DNA of 64,000 nucleotides. It comes from Sphingobium chungbukense (GTDB lineage: Bacteria > Pseudomonadota > Alphaproteobacteria > Sphingomonadales > Sphingomonadaceae). Below are positions 9,187-15,714 of this stretch, in pieces. Location: positions 646,501 through 710,500 of the forward strand of contig NZ_LBIC01000001.1 in NCBI RefSeq assembly GCF_001005725.1, in the 5' to 3' direction. The notes below the pieces were generated by a model. That model did no database searches. It worked only from the letters and a program-made list of their open reading frames with translations, and was not told where the DNA came from. The position numbers and the translations under genes are program-made. The stretch's first letter is position 1. Each line of letters starts with the position of its first letter.

Positions 9187-9197
9187 TTTGTTCTTCC
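9172..9197 (+). repeat. Attachment site, tRNA-side copy
   Basis: The 3' end of tRNA-Leu plus 11 bases downstream. The block recurs at 12852-12876 with one G missing in the GGG of the acceptor stem, then the two sequences diverge. An integrase gene next to a tRNA whose 3' end is duplicated 3.7 kb away is the usual signature of an integrated element. Confidence 0.75.
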
Positions 9198-9217
9198 GGA
9201 GAGATCCGCATAGATCG

Positions 9218-9246
9218 AAAAAACCGCTGGAAACAGCGGTTTTTTT
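9218..9246 (+). terminator. Intrinsic terminator of tRNA-Leu
   Basis: Perfect stem AAAAAACCGCTG with loop GAAA and CAGCGGTTTTTT, ending in a run of seven T. It lies 31 bases after the tRNA, before the integrase start. It is not repeated after the second att copy. Confidence 0.9.
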
Positions 9247-9347
9247 GTGTCTGGCGTCCACTGGTTTCCGCCCGTGGATTTGGGAATTCGGGGTCGCTGA
9301 GGGTATCTTTGCGGGTATCGGCCGACATGGCCATTGGAGATACCCTC

Positions 9348-10535
9348 ATGGCACTTTCATCCCTCGCATTGTCCAAGGCAAAACCGCGAGATAAGCCCTA
9401 CAAGCTTGCTGACGGACATGGTCTCTATCTGTTGGTGACACCCCAAGGCGGTCGCTACTGGCGCATGAATTATCGCTTCGATGGCAAGGCCAAGACGATG
9501 GCGATGGGCGTCTTCCCGTTGATCACCTTGGCGGAGGCCCGGGAGAAAAGAGAAGAAGCCCGCAAGCTCCTTGCGGCCGGCTCGGATCCAGCCGCGACGC
9601 GAAAGGAGATTGAAGCGCTGGAAGCGTTCGAGGCGACTACCGGGTTTCGCACCGTTGCCGAGGAGTGGCTCGCGAAACGAGAACGGGAAGGGCTTGGGGA
9701 AGTCACGATCGGCAAGATCAAATGGCTTCTCGAATTCGCGTATCCCAGCCTGGGCGATTGCAAGATCAGCGAGATCACGAGCATGGAATTGCTGGCGGTC
9801 CTGCGGCAGGTCGAAGGGCGAGGCCGGCATGAAACTGCCAGACGGTTGAGGAGCGTGTGCGGGAGGGTTTTCCGTTACGCAATCGCCACGGGACGGGCGG
9901 AGCATGATCTATCTGCCAATCTCCGCGACGCCCTGACGACGCCCAAGGTGAAGCATCTGGCCGCAATCACCAACAGCCAGCAGGTCGGGCCGCTGATGCG
10001 CGCAATCGCTGGCTTCGACGGTCATGCGGTCACAAAGGCAGCCTTACAGCTCGCCCCGCACGTTTTTGTTCGCCCCGGCGAATTGCGCCATGCTGAATGG
10101 ACGGAAGTCGATTTCGACAAGGCGTTGTGGTCAATCCCGGCGGAAAAAATGAAGATGCGGCGCCCACATCGCGTTCCGCTTTCGCGGCAATCCCTCGCAA
10201 TCCTCTCTTCCATCAGGGAGGTCACTGGCAATGGGAAATTTGTGTTTCCCGGTTTCCAGTCTCTTAAGCGGCCTATGTCCGAAAATGCGCTGAACGGCGC
10301 CCTTCGCCGGTTGGGCTATTCAGGGGATGAGATGACCAGCCACGGCTTTCGGGCCATGGCGAGCACCTTGCTTAACGAGATGGGCAAATGGCACCCGGAC
10401 GCTATCGAACGGCAATTGGCGCACGCCGAAGCAGACGCAGTCCGGCGCGCCTATGCCCGAGGGGAATATTGGGATGAGCGGGTGGCGATGATGCAGGCTT
10501 GGTCCGACTATCTCGACGGTCTCATGCGAGAATGA
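9348..10535 (+). CDS. Tyrosine recombinase, P4-type integrase (DUF4102 family)
   Basis: 395 residues, full length for the family. The N-terminal DUF4102 arm-binding domain contains KPYKLADGHGLYLLVTP, followed by a core-binding SAM-like domain and the catalytic domain. Visible catalytic residues are Arg242 (VRPGEL), His332 and Arg335 (SHGFRAMAS) and Tyr369 (RRAYARGEY). The ATG at 9348 has GGAGA 7 bases upstream; the frame is open further back through the tRNA but those starts are not credible. It should integrate and excise DNA at the adjacent tRNA-Leu. Part of its catalytic domain is mirrored by the relic at 12878. Confidence 0.92.
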   Translation: MALSSLALSKAKPRDKPYKLADGHGLYLLVTPQGGRYWRMNYRFDGKAKTMAMGVFPLITLAEAREKREEARKLLAAGSDPAATRKEIEALEAFEATTGFRTVAEEWLAKREREGLGEVTIGKIKWLLEFAYPSLGDCKISEITSMELLAVLRQVEGRGRHETARRLRSVCGRVFRYAIATGRAEHDLSANLRDALTTPKVKHLAAITNSQQVGPLMRAIAGFDGHAVTKAALQLAPHVFVRPGELRHAEWTEVDFDKALWSIPAEKMKMRRPHRVPLSRQSLAILSSIREVTGNGKFVFPGFQSLKRPMSENALNGALRRLGYSGDEMTSHGFRAMASTLLNEMGKWHPDAIERQLAHAEADAVRRAYARGEYWDERVAMMQAWSDYLDGLMRE

Positions 10536-10548
10536 CCTGTACCCTTGA

Positions 10549-10884
10549 TTATGAACCAAGCAGGCGGCGCTCGAGCAAGGTCTGCATATCCCGTCGACCG
10601 TCAGCGATGATCAGGATGAAGACCTTCGTTCCGGCAGTACGGTAGATTAGTCGGTGCTGCCGCAGCAGGATCTGCCGGAATTCCCGAATTCCCAAGGCGT
10701 CGAGTTCCTTGGGGACAGCGCCCCGCTCCGGGAAGCTTTCCAGCGTCTCGATGGTGCTGATGAATTCGTCGAGCAGCGCGTCGGCGTCCTCGGCCGAACG
10801 GTTTTCCGCCAAATAGGCATGGATTTCCTCGAGATCGTCCTCCGCACCCTGGGTCAGTTCAATCTCGAACCGCGTCTCGGTCAT
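10549..10884 (-). CDS. Type II toxin, RelE/ParE superfamily
   Basis: 111 residues with the compact fold expected: FEIELTQGAEDDLEEIHAYLAE forms the first strand and helices, REFRQILLRQHRLIYRTAG the central strands, and VFILIIADGRRDMQTLL the C-terminal strand with the conserved Arg. Members either cleave mRNA on the ribosome (RelE) or poison gyrase (ParE). The DLEEIHAYLA pattern and lack of an obvious RelE Lys/Arg set favour ParE, but this is not decided. Its ATG overlaps the antitoxin stop by one base (TAATG). Inferred role: stabilising the element. Confidence 0.85.
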   Translation of the reverse strand: MTETRFEIELTQGAEDDLEEIHAYLAENRSAEDADALLDEFISTIETLESFPERGAVPKELDALGIREFRQILLRQHRLIYRTAGTKVFILIIADGRRDMQTLLERRLLGS

Positions 10885-11159
10885 TAGCGATCGGAGGCCT
10901 TGGCTCGCAGTCTCTCGACAACGGCCCGCGCCGGCTTTGTGCGGCCAGCCTCCATGTCTCGAGTGCCAAGAGCCAGCAGCTTCAGCAGCGCGAGCGTCTC
11001 CTGGGTCTGCTCGAACGAGGCGACGTCCTGGATGACGGCCTTTGCCTCGCCATTCTGGGTGATAACCAGGGGCTCGCGCTTTTCAGCGAGATTCAACAGC
11101 ACCTCCGCCGCATTGGCTTTCAGATAGCTGATCGGTTTGACCTGGGTAGAATAACGCAT
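10884..11159 (-). CDS. Type II antitoxin, Phd/YefM family
   Basis: 91 residues. The N-terminal half (VKPISYLKANAAEVLLNLAEKREPLVITQNGEAKAVI, quoted in parts: ISYLKANAAEVL and PLVITQNGEAKAVI) is the Phd/YefM DNA-binding and dimerisation domain. The C-terminal half is a charged helical tail that would wrap the toxin. It should neutralise the downstream toxin and repress the operon. It precedes the toxin and overlaps it by one base, the common order. A palindromic operator candidate lies 20-40 bases upstream. Confidence 0.87.
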   Translation of the reverse strand: MRYSTQVKPISYLKANAAEVLLNLAEKREPLVITQNGEAKAVIQDVASFEQTQETLALLKLLALGTRDMEAGRTKPARAVVERLRAKASDR

Positions 11160-11178
11160 GCTGCCCTCACTAGGCTAA

Positions 11179-11198
11179 ATTCAGACTGAATATAGTCT
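11179..11198 (-). promoter_or_regulatory. Operator candidate of the toxin-antitoxin operon
   Basis: Two overlapping inverted repeats: ATTCAG-A-CTGAAT at 11179-11191 and AGACT-N6-AGTCT at 11183-11198. They sit 20 bases before the antitoxin start in an AT-rich patch within GC-rich surroundings, where Phd/YefM proteins usually bind to repress their own promoter. Confidence 0.55.
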
Positions 11199-11585
11199 AT
11201 TGACCATGCTCGCGCAATGACCGGAGTGGGGTCAGCTTGGGCGCCGGGTCAAGGGCCGGTCGGTTCGGACAGGTTGACTACCCCTTCCCCTACGATGCGG
11301 AGCGCTGCTGCAGGCAGCGCGAAGGGCCTGGTCGCGGACACCGCGCGCCTCGCGCAGTGGCGTCTGGTCTGTATTTGATTGATCGGCCTCCGGCGCGGCG
11401 GTGGTGGGCGTCGTTGCCCTCTGGTCCCACCGCGGCGAGCCGCAAGCCGGGGCTTTGCCCCAACTCCTCCTCTTCGTTGCGGCCCTTCGGGTGCGGCCCG
11501 CCTCATGACGGTGGGCCTGCCGGTCCGCTCCTGCCGCCCACCCCCGCCGTTCCGGCGGCCGGTGCGATGCGGGAAGGAGGAAGAA
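11199..11585. other. Non-coding stretch upstream of the ArdC remnant
   Basis: No gene is convincing here; frames open on both strands are GC-rich shadows. It contains a short inverted repeat GCGCTGC-TGCAG-GCAGCGC at 11302-11320. The right end (GGGAAGGAGGAAGAA) is the strong ribosome site of the ardC remnant. It may be the leftover control region of the ancestral element. Confidence 0.4.
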
Positions 11586-11828
11586 ATGGGTTATCAGGAT
11601 CGCGGGCAACGCAACGGCTCTACCCTCTATAGCGAGGTGACCGACCGCATTATCGCGCAGATCGAGGAAGGCACCTTGCCATGGGTGCGGCCGTGGGATG
11701 ATGGCAAGGCAGCGCTGGGCCTGCCCCGCAACGCCGGAACGGGACGGCGCTATTCCGGGATCAATGTGCTGATCCTCTGGCACCGGCTGTTCAAGCAGGG
11801 TTACGGCTCGCAGCGCTGGCTCACCTAG
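11586..11828 (+). pseudogene. ArdC-type antirestriction protein, N-terminal fragment
   Basis: 80 codons, then a stop. The start MGYQDRGQRNGSTLYSEVTDRIIAQIEEGTLPWVRPWD and the tail RRYSGINVLILW plus GYGSQRWLT belong to the N-terminal ssDNA-binding domain of ArdC (DUF1738), quoted here in pieces: YSEVTDRIIAQIEEG, LPWVRPWD, YSGINVLILW. Full ArdC proteins are about 300 residues and end in a zinc metallopeptidase domain, which is absent. Break point is near 11820, where sequence of a HEPN gene begins. ArdC is carried by plasmids and conjugative elements to protect incoming DNA. The fragment has a good ribosome site (GGAGGAAGAA) and might still be translated. Confidence 0.75.
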
Positions 11829-11988
11829 AAGCAACCTCGAGAAGGGGCGCTTTAAGAAAGCGGCATTTGAACTGCACCAAGCCACCGAGCGGCTATATCA
11901 CTGCATCTTTCTGGTCCGTACCCTCTACTCCCCCAAGACCCACAATCTGAACCGGCTGCGGGCACTGACCGAACAGCTCGAGCCCCAA
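11827..11988 (+). pseudogene. HEPN-domain protein, internal fragment
   Basis: About 50 codons without a start. RFKKAAFELHQATERLYHC followed by LYSPKTHNLNRLRALTEQL matches the HEPN domain found in nucleotidyltransferase-HEPN proteins of sphingomonads and other proteobacteria. The usual HEPN active-site RxxxxH motif is not complete here. Both ends are missing. The reading frame continues without a stop into the TraD-like fragment, producing an in-frame chimera. Confidence 0.65.
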
Positions 11989-12486
11989 TTGCGGTCCGTC
12001 GCCGAGGCGACCCTGCGCGGCAATGTGCCGGGCGATGCTCCCCTCCTGTTCAGGACAGCGGCGGGCCTCACCTACTGGACCAGCGGCGACGCGCTGATGG
12101 GGTCGCGCATCGCGAACAAGGCGCTGGCGGCGCTGGAACATCATGCCGTCTGGGGGGCGATTGTCTCGGGCGGCTTTACCCTGCTCATGCTGCTGCTGGC
12201 CTGGTTCGTCTTCACCCGGACCGGGCGCGGCCTTGGCTCCAACGAATATCTGCGCGGGGCGCGGATCGCCGGGCAGAGTGACCTGCGCCGGGAGCTGTTC
12301 TGGAAGCGGAAGGGGCCACTGCGGATCGGCAAGGTTAGGGTTCCCGCTGCCTTCGAGGCCGAGCATATATTGGTGAGCGGCGCCCCCGGTACGGGCAAGA
12401 CCAATATCCTCAACCGGATGCTGATGGGTAGACGCTCAAGGCTCCGGCGCCTCGCGCTTGAGCGCGGCCGCGCTCTATTGCGCTAG
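11989..12486 (+). pseudogene. TraD-type conjugative coupling protein, N-terminal fragment
   Basis: 165 codons from the first internal ATG. It has a transmembrane segment (IVSGGFTLLMLLLAWFVF, about residues 59-76) and then a VirD4/TraD-like nucleotide-binding start with Walker A SGAPGTGKTN near residue 130. Soon after NRML the similarity ends in an arginine-rich tail and a stop at 12484. Complete TraD proteins run about 600 residues and pump DNA to the transfer apparatus, so this copy cannot work. It is fused in frame to the HEPN fragment before it. An 8-bp inverted repeat (12433-12440 with 12457-12464) marks the downstream break. Confidence 0.7.
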
Positions 12487-12663
12487 GGCTGGGCTTCTGT
12501 CGATCCTGCGGAGAGTGTCGGTGGCAACGACACGCCGAAGGGCCTTGGCAATAGCGTCGCGCGTGGCGAGGTCGAGAAAGTCCGCCGCCGTCCATACGCC
12601 TCATGGCGTACCGGCGCTGATCCGCTGCAGGATGCGGGTCTTCAGATCTAAAGTCTCACTCAT
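12475..12663 (-). pseudogene. AbiEi/DUF6088-like antitoxin, N-terminal remnant
   Basis: Reading leftward from an ATG at 12663: MSETLDLKTRILQRISAG, a TGA stop, then GVWTAADFLDLATRDAIAKAL and RRVVATDTLRRIDR before the frame ends at 12475. The pieces match the winged-helix N-terminus of AbiEi-type (DUF6088) antitoxins, which repress their operon and neutralise the AbiEii nucleotidyltransferase toxin. The internal TGA and the missing C-terminal half show decay, and no AbiEii gene is present. A strong inverted repeat lies directly upstream. Confidence 0.6.
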
Positions 12664-12665
12664 TT

Positions 12666-12693
12666 GTCCGAAATTTGTAGGCGTATTTCGGAC
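12666..12693 (-). promoter_or_regulatory. Inverted repeat upstream of the AbiEi-like remnant
   Basis: GTCCGAAAT, 10 bases, ATTTCGGAC: a perfect 9-bp inverted repeat beginning 3 bases upstream of the ATG at 12663. AbiEi antitoxins bind such repeats to autoregulate, so this is a likely fossil operator. Confidence 0.6.
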
Positions 12694-12851
12694 ACGAGCC
12701 CAACCAGCCCTGTCCAGAAGGACTCGAACCGCCCTGTCCATTCACGTCCAGCCTTTTCCACGAATCCAGATCGTGATATTAATGCTCTTGGCGAGTTCGT
12801 AAGTCTATGATTTGACTGTGAAATCAATTGCTTAGGCTGCCCCGCAGAAAG
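12694..12851. other. Non-coding stretch before the second att copy
   Basis: No gene recognised. Read on the minus strand, 12713-12730 gives GGTTCGAGTCCTTCTGGA, which looks like the T-arm and acceptor end of a tRNA and may be a relic of an inverted attachment site. It may also be chance. Confidence 0.3.
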
Positions 12852-12876
12852 CTCTTCTGGCACCATTTGTTCTTCC
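12852..12876 (+). repeat. Attachment site, distal copy
   Basis: CTCTTCTGGCACCATTTG followed by TTCTTCCG, identical to 9172-9197 except for one missing G in the acceptor stem. It marks the right end of the integrase-bearing segment. An integrase relic begins at the next base, as though an older element had occupied the same tRNA. Confidence 0.72.
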
Positions 12877-12877
12877 G

Positions 12878-13269
12878 AGGCCGTCCGGAAGCACCAGGCG
12901 AAGTGGAACGACTTCGACGTCGACCTTTCGGTCTGGAACATCCCTGAGCAGAAGATGAAGATGCGGCGTCTGCACCGCGTGCCGCTGTCCACGCAGGTCA
13001 CCAAGCTTTTCGAGCGGCGCTGAGAGCTGACGGGCATGGGGAAATATTGTTTCCTCTCCTTCCGTTCGCCGCGCCGCCCGATGTCCGAGAACACCGTCAA
13101 CGCGGCGCTGCGCGTCCTTGGTTTCGGCCAGGAGGAAATGATCGCACACGGCTTCCGGGCGATGGCCGCCACGCTGCTCAACGAATCCGGCAAGTTCAAC
13201 TCCGACGCGATTGAGCGCCAGCTTGCGCACATGGAGGATGACGGCGTCCGGCGGGCCTACAGCAATTAA
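12878..13269 (+). pseudogene. P4-type integrase relic, C-terminal part
   Basis: Only the catalytic half remains. The frame reads KWNDFDVDLSVWNIPEQKMK and RRLHRVPLSTQVTKLFERR, then a TGA at 13021, then MGKYCFLSFRSPRRPMSEN, HGFRAMAATLLNESGKF and GVRRAYSN with a stop. It aligns with residues from about 245 to the catalytic Tyr of the intact integrase, to which it is similar but not identical, so it comes from a different element. It lacks the first 240 residues, has an internal stop, and ends right after the Tyr. Non-functional. Confidence 0.85.
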
Positions 13270-13481
13270 CTCGCTTGCCTGAAAACCGAACGTCTTTTCG
13301 TCAATACTCGGCAGTGCCCCAGCACTGGTTCGCTCCGTCTGGCCCCTATCCAGGATTTCCCCATCTCATCATGTTTAATAGCCTCCTTGGAAATGATCCT
13401 CGGGCTCGATGAAACTACGCCGATCAAGGTTAGTAGCAAAAATGGTATCATTCCGCATAATTTGCACTATGGTGCCGTCGC
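13270..13481. other. Intergenic region before the AraC gene
   Basis: 212 bases with no gene. It is less GC-rich than its surroundings. CATAAT at 13456-13461 could serve as a -10 box for the AraC gene, but I see no matching -35 box. Confidence 0.3.
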
Positions 13482-14348
13482 ATGAGTTCGCTCGACACAC
13501 TTCAATTCGACTATGCCTCGTCTGACGAAGCGCATGTGGAGCGGCATCCGCTCCGTTGGCCGGGCTTCCAGATCGAAATGATAGAAATCCACTCTGACGA
13601 GCCATACGGATTCCATGCCGAGGGCGATTGGCACTACCTGGCGCTTCACGATCTGACGTTGCAGGATGGCGAGTTGTTGATTGATGGTCTGCCGCGTCTC
13701 CATCAGACCGATTTGCGCGACACCCTCACCTTTGCGCCGCGCGGCTGCACTATCCATGGCTGGTCAAAGCCGACCGCTCGCAAGAACTCCTTTACCGCCC
13801 TGTACTTCGACCCGCTCCAGCTACGCGACGATCTCGGAGAACGCTACGCAACGCACGATCTCGGCCCCTTTGCCTATGCCCGCGATCCGGCGCTTGCGGC
13901 GACCATGCGGAAGCTGCGCGATGTAGCCGTCACCTCCATTGTTGACGGCCTCTATGCGGAAATATTGTGCCTGTCGGCGGCGCTTGAAATTTTTGGGGTG
14001 TCAGTCCAGGGCGAGGGCAAGCTTTCACGGCGACAGCTTCAAGCCGTCTATGATTTCGTGGAAGCCAATCTGGCCGAACGGATCAACCTCGACGACCTGG
14101 CGAAACTAGCCGGTCTTAGCCGTTCGCATTTTTCGCGGACGTTCACGGCGACAACCGGCGTGGGGCCGCATCAGTTTGTGCGCCAGCGCCAACTGGCACG
14201 GGCGCGCTCGCTGCTCGCAGAACAACGAGACCTGCCCATCGACACGATAGCGAAGGCGGTGGGTTTCGGGAGCGCCAACGTCTTTCGGCGCGCCTTTCAG
14301 CAAGCGCACGGCGCGTCTCCGCAGGTATATCGCCGCGACAAGCTCTAG
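13482..14348 (+). CDS. AraC-family transcriptional regulator
   Basis: 288 residues. The C-terminal 100 residues carry two helix-turn-helix units: the first at INLDDLAKLAGLSRSHFSRTF, the second at LPIDTIAKAVGFGSANVFRRAF followed by GASPQVYRR. The N-terminal 170 residues are an effector or dimerisation domain of unknown ligand with no clear cupin motif. It lies 40 bases before a diguanylate cyclase on the same strand, so the pair probably forms one transcript. It sits between two integrase relics and so was probably acquired. Confidence 0.88.
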   Translation: MSSLDTLQFDYASSDEAHVERHPLRWPGFQIEMIEIHSDEPYGFHAEGDWHYLALHDLTLQDGELLIDGLPRLHQTDLRDTLTFAPRGCTIHGWSKPTARKNSFTALYFDPLQLRDDLGERYATHDLGPFAYARDPALAATMRKLRDVAVTSIVDGLYAEILCLSAALEIFGVSVQGEGKLSRRQLQAVYDFVEANLAERINLDDLAKLAGLSRSHFSRTFTATTGVGPHQFVRQRQLARARSLLAEQRDLPIDTIAKAVGFGSANVFRRAFQQAHGASPQVYRRDKL

Positions 14349-14388
14349 CCGCTTTTCCACCGTCACGCAGCAAAAGAGGTGCTGAACC

Positions 14389-15507
14389 GTGAGTGCATCG
14401 AACAATTCTGGCAGTTCATTCTTAGGTCGCCTCGGACTTGGCGGCTCGCGCAAAAGCCTGGGCGGCGAAGCGGCGGCGGATGGTGGCAAAAAGCCGAGCA
14501 ACATATTCACCGAAGCGCGCAGGCATTTGCTCGAAGAGATTTCGACCTTCCTGCTCGCGCATGACCTCGAAGTGACGCCCGCCAATCTCGTGATTGCTCA
14601 TGGCGCTTTCTCCGGTGCCAACCCCGGCCTCGCCCGACAGTTTGCGACGAGGGCTCACGCCGGTATCACCATCACGCAGGAATGGCTCGACGAAGCCACG
14701 GCGAACGATGAAGAAGAATATGATGCCGATGGCGTCCAGCTTTTGATGGCGAAGCTCGAATCCACGCTGGTAGCATTCTCGAAGAGCACCAATGTCGCCC
14801 GCAGCGCCACTGCCCACTACAACGATGAACTGGCGCAGCATGTCGCCGATCTGGAACAGGTTGAGGAAACCGGGACGATCATTTCCAACCTTGCCGATCT
14901 GGCGAAGGCGATGCTGGAGCGCACCCGCAAGGTCGAACAGGAAATGCGGCGGAGCGAAGACGAGGCAAAGTCCCTCCGTCAAAGTTTGGATAAGGCCAAG
15001 CGGGACGCCGAAATTGACCATCTGACGGGTCTTCCCAATCGACGGGCGTTTGAGGCGCTCCTTGATACACACTATCGTGATGCGCGGTTAGCCATCGAGC
15101 CGCTGTGCATCGCTTTTTGCGACATCGACCATTTCAAGCGGATCAACGACACCCATGGGCATGATGCCGGGGATCGGGTGATCAAAACCATCGCGGATTC
15201 TTTGGCGACCATCACGAACGACAACTGTCACGTTGCCAGACATGGCGGTGAGGAATTTGTCATGCTGTTTCGCGGCGTTTCGCTCACCGACGCGCACGAA
15301 CGTCTCGATGCCCTGCGTGAGCAATTTGCCTCTCGTAAGCTGGTGAATCGCAAGACCGACGCACCATTCGGTCAAGTTACCTTCTCCGGTGGCATAGCAG
15401 ACGTGTTTGCTTTCTCTAATCCACGCGATGCGCTCAAAGCCGCTGACGAAGCGCTGTATGGAGCCAAAGAGGGTGGCCGGAATAAGATTCTGGTTGCCCA
15501 TGCCTAG
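14389..15507 (+). CDS. Diguanylate cyclase (GGDEF domain)
   Basis: 372 residues from a GTG start preceded by AGAGG. Residues 1-170 are a helical region I do not recognise, with no membrane segment. A coiled coil (about 150-205, rich in EQEMRRSEDEAKSLRQ) leads into the GGDEF domain beginning at DHLTGLPNRRAF. The active site is GGEEF at 286-290, a competent variant, so it should make cyclic di-GMP from two GTP. The RxxD inhibitory site expected 5 residues before GGEEF is absent (NDNC there), so product inhibition is unlikely. A cytoplasmic enzyme; its signal input is unknown. A short hairpin (CGGGC-AAA-GCCCG, 15508-15520) follows the stop. Confidence 0.9.
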   Translation: MSASNNSGSSFLGRLGLGGSRKSLGGEAAADGGKKPSNIFTEARRHLLEEISTFLLAHDLEVTPANLVIAHGAFSGANPGLARQFATRAHAGITITQEWLDEATANDEEEYDADGVQLLMAKLESTLVAFSKSTNVARSATAHYNDELAQHVADLEQVEETGTIISNLADLAKAMLERTRKVEQEMRRSEDEAKSLRQSLDKAKRDAEIDHLTGLPNRRAFEALLDTHYRDARLAIEPLCIAFCDIDHFKRINDTHGHDAGDRVIKTIADSLATITNDNCHVARHGGEEFVMLFRGVSLTDAHERLDALREQFASRKLVNRKTDAPFGQVTFSGGIADVFAFSNPRDALKAADEALYGAKEGGRNKILVAHA

Positions 15508-15608
15508 CGGGCAAAGCCCGGACAAAGCTCGCGCATATTCGGGCAAGCCGATATGAGGATCAGCAGCCAAGGCGGAAACGGCCAGTGCGGACGGTAGCTT
15601 GACGCCGT

Positions 15609-15644
15609 GCTAAGCCTTACAAACTCGCTGACGGGCAAGGATGG
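15609..15644 (+). pseudogene. Integrase N-terminal relic (DUF4102 start)
   Basis: Twelve codons read AKPYKLADGQGW, matching the KPYKLADGHGLYL motif at the beginning of P4-type integrases such as the one at 9348. Nothing recognisable continues in frame. It is probably a leftover of a further integrase gene and may mark the right edge of the island. The match is short, so chance cannot be excluded, but ten of the first eleven positions agree with a conserved motif. Confidence 0.5.
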
Positions 15645-15680
15645 GATAGCATTGCCGGCCCGTCGAGCGGTGACTCCCGC

Positions 15681-15712
15681 TCCGGCCGCTTCATCGGAAT
15701 TGAGCGGCCGGA
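15681..15712 (-). terminator. Hairpin after the acyl-CoA ligase gene
   Basis: TCCGGCCGCT and AGCGGCCGGA form a perfect 10-bp stem with a 12-base loop, starting 2 bases after the minus-strand stop at 15715. There is no T-run, so termination may be weak or factor-assisted. Confidence 0.55.
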
Positions 15713-15714
15713 CG

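Larger units (their letters stand above)
9187..12876. mobile_element. Degraded integrative element at tRNA-Leu
   Basis: A 3.7 kb segment bounded by the tRNA-Leu 3' end and its second copy. It holds an intact P4-type integrase, an intact toxin-antitoxin pair and fragments of ArdC, a HEPN protein, TraD and an AbiEi-like regulator. These last are typical cargo of conjugative elements but each is truncated, so the element cannot transfer itself. Whether it can still excise depends on the integrase and on the one-base difference between the two att copies. Older integrase relics lie just beyond the right boundary, so the segment is one layer of a larger island. Confidence 0.7.

Noticed and set aside
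11232-11885. 217-codon minus-strand frame in the toxin-antitoxin/ArdC gap
   Set aside because: It overlaps the ArdC remnant on the other strand, has low-complexity sequence and no domain.
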